NCBI GenBank assembly: GCA_947683425.1
Contig: CANTUQ010000058.1
Coordinates: 14,075,501-14,139,500 of the forward strand
Source of the DNA: Excoecaria cochinchinensis
Lineage: Eukaryota; Streptophyta; Magnoliopsida; Malpighiales; Euphorbiaceae
Reading direction: 5' to 3'
DNA length: 64,000 nt
Shown here piece after piece: positions 11,636-21,752 of this stretch. Position numbers and translations under genes: made by a program. Every line of letters begins with the position of its first letter. The stretch's first letter is position 1. The notes under the pieces are model-generated. The model saw nothing but the letters and a program-made list of their open reading frames with translations, had not been told where the DNA came from and ran no database searches.

Positions 11636-14026
11636 TCACAATTGTCCTCGATGCGATTTCATATTCTGAAACTGCTGAACAATTAATTCATTGTCAATAC
11701 TATCAAATACATCTTTTTCTATATAAGTAACTAAACAATCATTCATCCAAGCATCTCCCATTCTGTTATGCAACCGATTTTTGACAATCTTCATGGCAGA
11801 AAATACTCTCTCTACGGTCGCTGTGGCAACAGGTAAAACTAAAGCCAATTTGATAAGCAAATAAACCAGTGCATAAACAATATGCTTTCTAGTTTCAACT
11901 AGCTTCTGGGAAAGGCTACCAATTCCTTTTAAATTAGAAAACTCCTCACTGCTCCGCATATCAATGATATATGTTTCTAACTGATTATCAAGGACCATCA
12001 AATCAGCGGTTGAAAAATCATGTGGATAAAACTTCGCAAACTGAATCAACCTTTGTTTGCCAAATGCAGAGAATGAATTATCAGGAGCTAAGCAAGCTAA
12101 ACAAAGAAGCAATTCGGTATTTGTCTCATTAAAACGATCATTGAGCTCCTGAAGTTGCATGTCCACAACAGTATAAAGTAAATCAACACGATAATGATGC
12201 AAATTGGTAATCTCTTGAACTCTACGTCTTGATCGCCTATTGCAAATAAACATTCCATCCATGTTTGGCACATCAATATCATAAGCTTTGCAAAACAAAG
12301 ATACTTCAGACAATAGAGTTTCCCATCCATTATCTCTTAAATGTTGTAGCCATTGCTTTGAAATACTAACTAATTTCATGGCATTAATGATATCTTGATC
12401 TTTCCTTTGTAATGCCTGTGACAGTTCATTAGAGATTGCCAATACATTTTTCATTAAATGCAAAGTGAACACAAAGTCAAATGTAAGCACTGTGTCTAAC
12501 AAACCATTAGCTTCTGCTCTTTGATCTGGACTTAATCCATCTTCTCTAATAATCTCAAGAACATCAATTATTGGTGAAAACTGAAGGATTAAATTTATCA
12601 AAGTGCCATAATGTGACCCCCAACGAGTATCAGCACTTCTTTTGAGACCAATTTCTTGACTCAAGCCACGACCACTAGGAATTTCTCCCTTTTCAAGTAC
12701 TTCTCTAACTTTGGCAACTTGTTTTTCACGAAACATGTCATGTCGCTTATATGATCCTCCAACAACATTCAATAAAGTAGAAACTAAATTGAAAAGAGAA
12801 GCAACTTGGATATGATTTTTGGAAATGGCAACAAGTGTGAGTTGCAATTGATGAGCAAAGCAATGAATATAGAAAGCAAATGAATTTTCTTTCAATATCA
12901 AACTCTTATGACCATTAAATGCACCCTGCATATTAGCACCATCATATCCTTGACCACGAATTCTTGATATACTTAAACCACACTTGCAAAATAATTATTC
13001 ATTTGACTTTTTCAATGATACAGCAGTAGTATCATTAACATGCATTATACCAAGAAAGCGCTCAACAATACATCCCAACTTGTTAACATAACGCAAAGCA
13101 ACAACCATTTGTTCTTTGTTGGATACATCACGTGACTCATCAACAATAACAGCAAAATATTCATCCCCCAGATCATTTATTATAGCATTAGTTGTCTCAA
13201 TTGCAACAGTATTAACAATATCTTTCTGAATGTCAGGAGCAGTTAATCGATTATTCTCAGGAGCAGTTAATCGATTATTCTCAGGAGCATTTTGCAAAAT
13301 TACATTTTTTAAACCTTCATTGTGATCAGCAAGAAATTTGAGAAGTTCAAGAAAGTTACCTTGATTAGATGAACTTTCTGACTCATCATGACCACGAAAA
13401 GCTATTCCTTGCTTCAAGAGAAACCGAGTGCAATCAATTGATGCAGTTAATCGTCTTCGGTACATATCACGAACTTGATCAGATTGCTTAGAAAGAACAA
13501 CTTCAATGTGCTGATTCTGTTTCATTAAACTCTCACAATTCATTCTAGCTTTGTTATGAGCACTATTTGGACCTCCAATGTGAAGGTTCAATTTATCTTT
13601 TTTGTTCCATTTGGTAAATCCCTCCGTTACGAATACCTCACCTCCTGATTGATTTCCAATATCAGGCTTAAAAAGATAACAACACAAATAATATGCAGCA
13701 TCCTTTGCTATGCTATATTCTAACCAATTGTTGAATTCATTAAACCAAAAGGGACAAAATCGACGAAACTTATCCCCAAATTTTTTCTTAGGAAAATCAT
13801 GTTGACGAGGTTGATATGGCCCTTTTTGCCAGTAATATCTTCTTATCTTATCCCGATCATTAGGATGACAATGTGACATTTTAGGACGTAAACCAGGATC
13901 TAATGGAAGCTCTTCCAAGTTAATTTCAACTCGAGGTTGTTTCGAAAAATTTGATTCAAAATTATCCTCAACAAACCTTGAAGAAGCTTCATTAGAATTT
14001 GATTGTTTTTTGAGAAATTTATCCAA
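11636..14026 (-). pseudogene. hAT transposase (zf-TTF, DUF4371, hAT C-terminal dimerisation domain), one in-frame stop
   Basis: Two open segments (14026-12995 and 12931-11636) lie in the same frame, split only by a TAA at 12997-12995; about 796 codons in all. The N-terminal part has the TTF zinc-finger block (RFCPFWFNEFNNWLEYSIAK, then CCYLFK). DUF4371 follows with VIVDESRDVSNKEQ, which holds the first catalytic Asp, and past the stop RGQGYDGANMQG with the second. The C-terminus has ATVERVFSAMKIVKNRL, the dimerisation block. No in-frame ATG opens the frame at 14029; the first is at MSHCHPND, so the true start may be in an upstream exon or lost. A 24-bp tandem duplication doubles ENNRLTAP. One stop and otherwise open frames suggest recent inactivation. 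Such proteins are often mis-annotated as zinc finger MYM-type protein 1. Confidence 0.88.
13233..13280 (-). repeat. 24-bp in-frame tandem duplication in the hAT transposase
   Basis: Two exact copies of a unit starting TCAGGAGCAGTTAATCG double the peptide ENNRLTAP without breaking the frame. Confidence 0.95.
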
Positions 14027-14755
14027 ACCCTATATATAAATGAAAAAAAAAATTAACAAAAAAATTACACATTTTACAACCTTATAAGATTTTAAGTTTA
14101 TGTCAGCCAACCAATTTTTCTTGCAAGAAAAAAAAATGATTAACCTCTATTACCCAAAAACAAAAGAAAATCAAAACTTTAGTTTACTTAAACTCTCACA
14201 CAAATTTTTAATAGATAATAATTAGTTTACCAACATTAAATTAATTGATGGCTCACACTAACATTAAATTAACCAACTAATTATTGATAACCCTATTTTT
14301 ATATTATCAATTGCTGCTCAAATTGCAGCACTGCTAATGGGAAAATTCATGGCAGCAACTTTACTAGACAATAGACAATGAAATTAGAGTTCCATTAACC
14401 AAATTCTCACATCACATGTTTTCTAAAATTTAAATAAAAAAAAAATAGCTAAAATGAATATAACAGAGGCTTCCATAAACATTAAGAGCTCAATAACCTT
14501 GAATAGTGTGAAATCAAAAGGCAAAGATGATAAAAAAAATCAAATTCAAATGATCTACCCAAAATAAATCATCCAAAAACTAGAGAAGCACCAGTTAAAA
14601 GCCTAAAATCAAGCAGAAAAATTGAAAGAAAAAATTCAAAAGCTTACCAACAGATCCAAGTCCAACGAGCTCCAACTAGTGATCGGGATTCCGAGATGCC
14701 ATGCGTCGAAGGAAGAAAAGAAGGTGAAGGAAGGACCGACGGTGCCTGGTGGTGA

Positions 14756-14966
14756 CATTACAAAAAAAAGGGCAATTAGCGACGACAAATTCCGTCGCTA
14801 ATGTCGATATTTTAGTCGCTAATAACTTTTAGCGACGGGACGACGGAATGTCGCAAATAGAGCCGTCGCAAAAATTTAGCGACCAAAAGTGAAACAGTCG
14901 CTAAATTTAGCGACAGAAAATCCGTCGCTAAAAATAAAAATACCGTCGCTAAATAACGCCTAAATT
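14756..14966. mobile_element. Truncated CACTA terminus with subterminal repeats
   Basis: The end reads CATTACAAAAAAAAGGGC, one base off the CACTACAAAAA consensus of plant CACTA elements. It is followed by repeated, often inverted, copies of TAGCGACGGA / TCCGTCGCTA. The fragment stops near 14966, where it joins the middle of a copia polyprotein. The body and the other end are missing. Confidence 0.72.
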
Positions 14967-17406
14967 AGTCGATGGAAATATTGGAGAAATATGGGAGTGG
15001 GTGTAGGAGGTGGAGTTGCATCTTGTGTTGGTGCCATGGCTTCCTCTTCTTCCTCGACAAAGTATGGAATGAAGTCATAGTTGCTTTCTTCATTTCTTTC
15101 CCAATTCCATGCTCCATCTTCATCGAACTCTACATCGCGGCTCACCACAACCTTGCCATTGTTTGGGTTGTACAACTTGTAGCCCTTTGAGTTTGCATTA
15201 TAGCCAATAAAGACGTGTTTGACACTTCTATCATCAAGCTTGCTTCTCTCTTGTTGCGGGATGTACTTGTAAGCAATGCTCCCAAACACTTTCAAGTGAT
15301 TCACGCTAGGCTTATGTCCACTCCATGCTTCTAGTGGCGTACGATCCTTGATGCTTGATGTTGATGAGCGATTAGATATGTATACTGCACAAGAGACAGC
15401 TTCAGCCCAAAACTCCTTAGGCATATTCTTAGCCTTCAACATGCTTCGTGCCATGTTAAGAATTGTTCTATTCTTCTTTTCCGCAATGCCATTTTGTTGT
15501 GGTGATCTAGGGACTGTTAAAGGACGTCGAATCCCATGAGCCTCACAAAATTCGTTGAACTCTTTTGAGGTGAACTCGCCTCCTCTATCGGACCTTAGAG
15601 CCTTGATTTTGTAGCCACTCTCCCTTTCTACAAGAGCCTTGAAGATCTTGAATGCAGCAAATGCTTCAGACTTTTGCTTCAAGAAGTAAACCCATGTCTT
15701 TCTACTAAAATCATCAATAAAGAGGATGAAGTATTTGTTGCCACTAAATGATGATGGATCAATTGGCCCACAAACATCGGTGTGAACAAGTTGGAGTGGC
15801 TTGGTTGCTCTTGATGTGGCCTCCTTTGGAAAACTCTTTCTTGGATGCTTGCCAAGAAGACATGCGTCACAAATTTGATTGGGACGATTGATTAAAGGCA
15901 TACCTTTCACCATCTTCTTCCCCCCCATATCTTTGAGTGTGCCAAAGTTCAAGTGCCCAAATCTCATGTGCCAACGCCATGCTTCCTCCTTTATCGTAGC
16001 CTTCAAACACTTTACATCAAGTGTCTTGAGATTCAATGTGAACATTCTATTCATCGACATAGCGACCTTGGCAATCAATGTATCATTTTGATCTCGAAGC
16101 CAGAGACAATTATTTTTCATGTGAATATCATATCCCTTTTCCAAGAGTTGTCCCAAGCTTAAAATATTTCTTTTTAACTTGGGCATATAGTAGACATAAT
16201 TAACAAGCTTATGGCTACCATCTTTGGAAGAAATGATAATTGTACCTATGCCTTCAATTTGAATTTTTGATGAGTCCGCAAAAGACACATTACCTCGTGC
16301 ATTTTCATCGAGCTCCACGAACTTTTCCTTTAGTCCACACATATGGTTGCTTGCACCGTTGTCTAAATACCACGAGCTCTTGTCATCCTTCTCTCCCCCT
16401 TTGAGTGCTAGCAATAAAGTTGATTCATCTTCATCTTCTTCCTTGCCATCCATAAGATTAGCTCTTGTCTCACCATTATTCAAGGAACTATAGCATTCCC
16501 AAGAATAATGGCCCAACTTATGACAATTGTAGCACTCAATGTTGGATTTTTCATACCTCCTTTCATTTGTCTTCAAATTATGGCCTCGTCCTCTACCTCT
16601 TGCATTTCCACGACCTCTACTTGATTGAAAATTTCTTGCCTCATTATTGAAATTGTATTGGCTCTTCCTCTTCCACCTTGGCCACGTCCATGGCCTCGTC
16701 CTCTTCCTCGTCCACGTCCTTGTTGGCTTTCTCCTCTATCTTCCTTCAAACAAGCCTTGGCTTTTAGAGCTTGCTCTAATACTTCTCCTTGTCTTCTACT
16801 AATCTTATCTTCATGGGCTTGCAAGGATCCCTCTAGTTGTTCAATAGTCATCTCCTCCAAATTCTTTGATTCTTCAATAGAGCACACCACATAATCGAAT
16901 TTTTGAGTGAGAGTTCGAAGGATTTTCTCCATCACACGAACATCCTCCACCTTGTCGCCATATCTCTTCATTTGATTTGTTATCGCCTTTACTCTCAAGC
17001 AATAATCCGAAATTGATTCGGATTCCTTCATCTTCATTGCTTCAAAATCCGTTCTTAGAGATTGAAGCCTTACTTTCTTTACCTTTTCTACTCCTTGGAA
17101 AGACTTCTGCAAGATCTCCCAAGCTTCTTTTGAGGTAGTTGCATCGGCCACCTTTGCAAACATTGAATCATCCAAACATTGGTGGATGATGGTGAGGGCT
17201 TGTTGATCCTTCTTTCTTGTGTTTACCAATTCATTTCTTGCATTTTGAGACAAGACTCCTTCATCGTTTGGCTTCTCATATCATTTCTCTACTATCTCCC
17301 ATGCATCATGTGAGCCTAGTAAGGCTTTAATTCGAAAACACCAACTCTCATAATTATCTTTTGTAAGACGAAGGTATTGGAATGAAATCATATCAAAATT
17401 GGACAT
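14967..17406 (-). pseudogene. Copia-1 gag-protease-integrase pseudogene
   Basis: The natural start is ATG at 17406 (MSNFDMISFQYLRLTK). A TGA at 17283-17281 replaces the Gly codon found at the matching place in Copia-2 (VEKGYE). The UBN2-type gag then runs to about 16650, where a one-base frameshift moves into the pol frame. Pol (16576-14967) has CCHC CYNCHKLGHYSWEC, the protease motif WYLDNGASNHMCG, the integrase zinc-binding region (HMRFGHLNF ... CDACLLGK) and the catalytic triad HTDVCGP, RSDRGGEF and AEKKNRT, where a Val-Val-Glu-Arg-Lys type motif has become Ile-Ala-Glu-Lys-Lys. The frame then enters CACTA-derived sequence and stops. It cannot support transposition. Confidence 0.88.
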
Positions 17407-17550
17407 TTTTTTTTCACTCTCTCTCCTTTTTTTTTCACAACTTACTCACTCTATTTTTTTCACACACTCACAATAGCCCAAGAAAAATTCTTTTCTGATG
17501 TGGAAGATCGGACTATGCTGCAACCACAGAGCATACTAAGAAAGAAACCA

Positions 17551-17563
17551 GGCTCTGATACCA
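17551..17563 (-). promoter_or_regulatory. Copia-1 primer binding site (initiator Met-tRNA type)
   Basis: The minus strand reads TGGTATCAGAGCC, three bases (AAG) after the LTR end CTAACA. It is complementary to the 3' end of plant initiator methionine tRNA. Confidence 0.9.
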
Positions 17564-17635
17564 CTTTGTTAGAAGGTGGAAAAGAGAATTTAGAGAGAGT
17601 GAATTAGAGAGAACACTACAAGAAATCTGAGAAAT

Positions 17636-17972
17636 AGAGACGGAAAATAGAGACGGAATTCCGTCTCTAATTGAAAATAGAGACGGAAATTTTCCGTCTC
17701 TATTTCGTCGGTCTCTAAAAATTAGAGACCAAAATGTTCCATCTCTATTTTTAGAGACGGAATGCACGTTTCCGTCTCTAAAAATAGAGACGGAATAGTG
17801 CTTTCCGTCTCTATTTTTAGAGACGGAATGAGCGTTTCGGTCTCTAAAAATAGAGACGGAAAGAACAATTCCGTCTCTATTTTTAGAGACGGAATTTCCG
17901 TCTCTAAAAATAGAGACGGAATAAGTTTTTCCGTCTCTATTTTTAGAGACGGAAAATGAATTCCGTCTCTAT
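17636..17972. repeat. CACTA left subterminal palindromic array
   Basis: About ten alternating direct and inverted copies of AATAGAGACGGAA / TTCCGTCTCTATT are spaced about 20-35 bp apart. Adjacent copies form perfect 20-plus-bp hairpins such as TTCCGTCTCTAAAAATAGAG. Such subterminal repeats bind the transposase in CACTA elements. Confidence 0.9.
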
Positions 17973-18246
17973 TTTTTTTGGAATTTTTTTTAATATATTA
18001 AAATAAATAATATTAAATTTAAATATTCCTTAATTTTATATAATGAATTTTTGTCTCTAATTTATTGATTTTTTTATATATTAAAAATAAATAATATTAA
18101 ATTTAAATTATTCTTAATTTTATATAATGAAAAAAATTAAATAAACAATAAATAAATATGAAAATATTGTATTATTTAATGTATTAATATATAAAAAGTG
18201 TAGTGAGATTACAAATAAAAAAAGATAAAAATTCTAAAAATAATAA
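17973..18246. other. AT-rich CACTA interior spacer
   Basis: Two diverged copies of an AATAAATAATATTAAATTTAAAT block (about 18002-18028 and 18086-18110) are the only structure seen. There is no coding frame. Confidence 0.5.
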
Positions 18247-18350
18247 CTAAGCAGGAGGAGAATGCGGACGACCAGCAGACAGTAGTTGCGGGTCAACAGG
18301 TAATTTACGGCTAATGAAGTCCTCCAGCATATTGATACGGTCCATTAGTA
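18247..18350 (-). pseudogene. C-terminal exon of a CACTA (Ptta/En/Spm-like) transposase-associated gene
   Basis: The minus strand ends with MDRINMLEDFISRKLP, then about 15 residues and a TAG at 18249-18247, the pattern seen at the C-terminus of plant CACTA-encoded Ptta-type proteins. Upstream, a GGTCGGCGTAC motif occurs twice within 40 bp, and I could not follow the frame. Only this remnant of the gene is recognisable. Confidence 0.45.
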
Positions 18351-20400
18351 CGCCGACCGTACCGCGTATAGCTTAATGACCTCATTCGTACGCCGACCGT
18401 CTCCAACTTCTGTCCCCCATAAATAAAAGTACATTCTACACCGCCAAAATTGGAACTTGAAAATGTCAGCAAACAAACACAGACAAGCTCCAATTACGTT
18501 AATAAAATCTTGATTAACCTCAAATACACAAACATATCGTATTCTATGTAAGAATTTAGAAACTGACATAATTCAATTTTATCAACCTAACGGCAGAATT
18601 CTTTATAGTATTCATCTAAGAGACATCAATTGGGAAGTAACTATAATCTTGATCACGATACAAACAAACTGCCATGAAGAATTCAACAAATATAAAAATA
18701 AATGAAAGAAAAACAAAATAAGATAACAAAATATGCCATTAAGAGAATTCAAAATACTATAACTCATCAATCATCAACAAACAAGAAACTGAAGGATTCC
18801 AAAATTTGAAACTGTCTATAAACATCTTATCTTAATTGTTCTCTTTCGTTTTATTACATAGAAACAAACATAACTGGATACTTTCATTCAGAATTCAGAA
18901 TACGAAATGAGCTACAAGGCAAAGACTAACCTTTCCCAGACTTGCTGAGTATTGAAGCAGCAAGCACGACCTGTATTCAAAACATACGATAAGCATTAAA
19001 GTTAAGTTCACAAGATTGAAGAGAAGGAGAAAACAGAATATCTAAAAAGAAAAAGAAAAAAAAAATATATATATATATATAGTTTTACCATTTTGATTGA
19101 TCACAGAAACAGGCCACAAAAACGCTTATATTCAGTCCTGGAAAATGAAAATCCAAATAGAATGATAAAGCACGGATCAGGAGAAAATTAACCCAGAAAA
19201 TCAAAAGTATGGTATCAGTTCAATTTCGTTCAGTATCGATTTGAAGAAGCCAAGGAAATTCACAATAATGAAGAAGGACCTACATCAGATCTACAAATAT
19301 AATCAACGAAACATCAAATAAACAAGCAAAAAATAACTGCAGAATCAAAATCCAAATCGAAAATTTCCAAGTGAATTACTCGATGTTTTTGTTGCTAAAC
19401 TGGAAATAAAAAGAGCGAGACACAAGCATGCGGATTGGATTGATACATAATTGTCATAAAAGAAAAAGTAGAAATCATCTTTTTTTTTTTTGGGGTCAAA
19501 ACTAAAGTAGAGAAGATGAGAGAGAAATGAAAGGCAGGCAGTGGATTGATGTGTGTGTATATATATTGCATGGAGAAATAGGGCTATGGATGCTAATTAA
19601 GGCTCAAAATTTCAACAATTTTGAAATCAGAGCTCCTCATGAATTTAAACAAAGATATGCAAAGCAAATAGAATCCTCTCAACTATGCATATCTTTGGAT
19701 ATGAATGAACCAAAATGTAAAGAAATCAGAATATCAGATATTTTTGCAGATTTTATCAGTTTGCATCATCATTATGAAAGGTCAGACCCCTCACTGTGTT
19801 CTGCAAACTAAATTATAGCATGCTTCATCGAATTATATATTAAAAAATAAAAAAATATATATCACGGGCCATGAAATCCCAAAAGCCAAATTATAATAAG
19901 ACCTTTTTTTTTCTTGGAGAAGTAGAAATTTTCATCATTATTTTAGAGACTGCAGTCACTACATTGCAAAGCACCAAAAGGGGCAATACAAAGTGGAAAA
20001 AGCAACCAAGATCTAAAACACAGTTCAAGAATTAAATGATATATGTATAAATAGGAAAGGAAAATGGAATTTCAATTAATTAATATTTTGTTTCTTTTGA
20101 ACACAGAATCCCTAACCAAGAAAAATCATAAATACTATAACAATAAGAACAGATGTAAGAGGCGAAAAAGTGAGAATCAAATTGATGAAATGTTAGAAGA
20201 TCTGAAGAAATGCTAAAGTATCAGTGAAGCAAGAACGAAGACCTAGATCTCGCAGCTAACTCAAATCATGATCTGAATCAAAGTAAAATATCATACAACA
20301 ACACTAAAATCTCATATATAGTACACACATGAGTTTATCAGATTACACCTCTCCCTTAAATCTCCCACTGGAAACCTCAAATACATGATTTATGAAGAAC
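18351..20400. other. CACTA interior, no recognisable gene
   Basis: This is AT-rich, non-coding-looking sequence with a (TA)n run at 19062-19081. No frame matches a family I know. It probably consists of intron and leftover sequence of the autonomous parent. Confidence 0.5.
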
Positions 20401-20439
20401 AAAAATGAAAGAATATTTACCCTCAACACATCTCCGATC

Positions 20440-20730
20440 TGCTCGTCAACAGTGAGTGAGGAGGATCCACGGCCACCGGGAGGTTCGTCTGCCCACCAGG
20501 AGTCCCGTCATGCCGTTCATGTCGTCGTTCGTCGTCGGAACTGGCCGAAAAACGCCGGAGAAGCTTGCGATTTTCTCTCGCTTTCCTAGAACGACGACGC
20601 CTTGCGTCGGAGGAAAACGCCACGGGAACGGCGCTGCGGGTTGCGACAGTCCGATCGCCACCTCCGATCGCCTTCGGTGGTCGCCGGCGCTGCCTCCCGC
20701 CGCTCTCTCTCTCTCTCGGTTTCTCGGTCT
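20440..20730. other. GC-rich segment inside the CACTA element
   Basis: Base composition shifts sharply to GC (many CGTCG, CCGG and GCCG words) inside an AT-rich element, and several frames are open on both strands. I recognise no protein. It could be the GC-rich 5' exon or leader of the parental CACTA gene, or a captured host exon. Confidence 0.45.
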
Positions 20731-20817
20731 CCTTCCCCCCGTTTTGTGCCTCTTCCTTTCTATTTTCTTTTTAATTCCCACTAATTCAAACTTAATCTCA
20801 CATATAAAAATATCCCA

Positions 20818-21284
20818 AAAATAGAGACGAAAATTAATTTTTCGTCTCTATTTAGAGACCGCACGATTATACCGTCTCTAAATAGAGACGGAAAATATAT
20901 TTCCGTCTCTAAATAGAGACCGAAATAATTCCGTCTCTAAATTTAGAGACGGAAATTGCTTTCCGTCTCTAAATTTAGAGACCGAAATATTTTTCCGTCT
21001 CTAAATAGAGACGGAATTGTTTCGGTCTCTATTTAGAGACGGAATAATTTTTCCGTCTCTATTTAGAGACGGAAAAAATTTCCGTCTCTATTTTCGGTCT
21101 CAAATTTTGGAGGGAATCGATCCCGCCATAAATAGAGACGAAAAATAGAGACGAAAATTTTTTCGTCTCTAAATAGAGACGGAAAATTATTTCCGTCTCT
21201 ATTTAGAGACGGAAAACTGATTTCCGTCTCTATTTAGAGACGGAAAAATTTCCGTCTCTATTTTCCGTCTCTATTTTTCATTTT
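20818..21284. repeat. CACTA right subterminal palindromic array
   Basis: About fifteen alternating copies of AATAGAGACGGAA / TTCCGTCTCTATT mirror the left array. Most neighbours pair as inverted repeats. Confidence 0.9.
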
Positions 21285-21390
21285 TCTTGTAGTGAAAGAA
21301 TATATAACACTCAAATATTTGGCTTGCATAAAACACTTGGTACAAGGGGTATTTATAGGGAGTTTTGAGATCACACTAGAATTAAAAATT

Positions 21391-21511
21391 ATTAAATACC
21401 TAACACATTTCTATCTAACTTAAATACCTAACCACATTCTATCTAACTTATTGAATACCTAATCACTTTCCATCTAACTTATTGAATAGCTAACCACTTT
21501 CCACCTAACTT
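21391..21511. repeat. Four ~30-bp tandem repeats in the Copia-1 LTR
   Basis: Units of 28-31 bp start at about 21391, 21422, 21450 and 21481. Each contains a TACCTAA/TAGCTAA-like word and ends CTAACTT. They are diverged. Confidence 0.8.
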
Positions 21512-21752
21512 ATTAAATATCACATTATAATTCTAAAATAAGATATTTTAAGGGAAACTCTAGAAATTCTAAAATTCAAATTAAATATATTTTTAACAGA
21601 CAATCCCTTAAGACATGAAGCCCGTCTTCTACCGAGGTTCTGCAATGGAAGCACTCATCTAAAGTGCTAAGATGCCGTCTTTTCCTCTCAAAGTTAGTCA
21701 TCAACCCATTGTTGAGAGAGAGCCAAACAAACATTTTAATTCATTGTGTCAC

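Larger units (their letters stand above)
11478..14755 (-). mobile_element. hAT element (TTF-zinc-finger/DUF4371 transposase type), right end missing
   Basis: The left terminus is CAGTGGCGGAGCCAGGA, the typical end of plant hAT elements encoding zf-MYM/TTF-type transposases. It encloses the transposase frame at 11636-14026 and a 5' leader with a probable intron (donor CTGTTG|GTAAGC near 14648, acceptor TATATAG near 14030). The matching right inverted repeat is absent: the sequence runs directly into a CACTA terminus at 14756. The target duplication therefore cannot be checked. Confidence 0.78.
17614..21294 (-). mobile_element. 3.7-kb non-autonomous CACTA element nested in the Copia-1 LTR
   Basis: The perfect 12-bp terminal inverted repeats are CACTACAAGAAA (17614) and TTTCTTGTAGTG (ending 21294). 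The expected 3-bp target duplication is imperfect (GAA left, AAA right). Large subterminal arrays of GAGACGGAA-type repeats lie inside both ends. The interior retains only a short transposase-associated C-terminal exon (18247-18350) and a GC-rich segment near the other end; no full transposase is present. Copia-1 LTR sequence continues on both sides, so the CACTA is the younger of the two. Confidence 0.9.
14967..21598 (-). mobile_element. Copia-1: truncated Ty1/copia element, 5' part only, with CACTA nested in its LTR
   Basis: Reading on the minus strand: a 5' LTR (21598-17567, interrupted by the CACTA element 17614-21294, so about 0.35 kb of true LTR), an initiator-Met PBS, gag, then protease and integrase. 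The sequence stops after the integrase at about 14967. Reverse transcriptase, RNase H, polypurine tract and 3' LTR are absent. The LTR starts TGTTAAAA and ends CTAACA. Without a second LTR, the target duplication and age cannot be read. Confidence 0.85.

Noticed and set aside
16625..16894. Plus-strand Pro/Arg-rich protein
   Set aside because: It is the opposite strand of the Arg/Gly-rich linker in Copia-1 gag.
17700..17960. Regularly spaced repeats resembling a CRISPR array
   Set aside because: The repeats alternate in orientation, sit inside CACTA termini and occur in a plant nuclear context. They are transposon subterminal repeats.
20446..20824. Arg/Ser/Pro-rich frames on both strands
   Set aside because: They overlap in several frames of a short GC-rich block in a non-autonomous CACTA element and have no family resemblance. 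Recorded as a GC-rich segment only.
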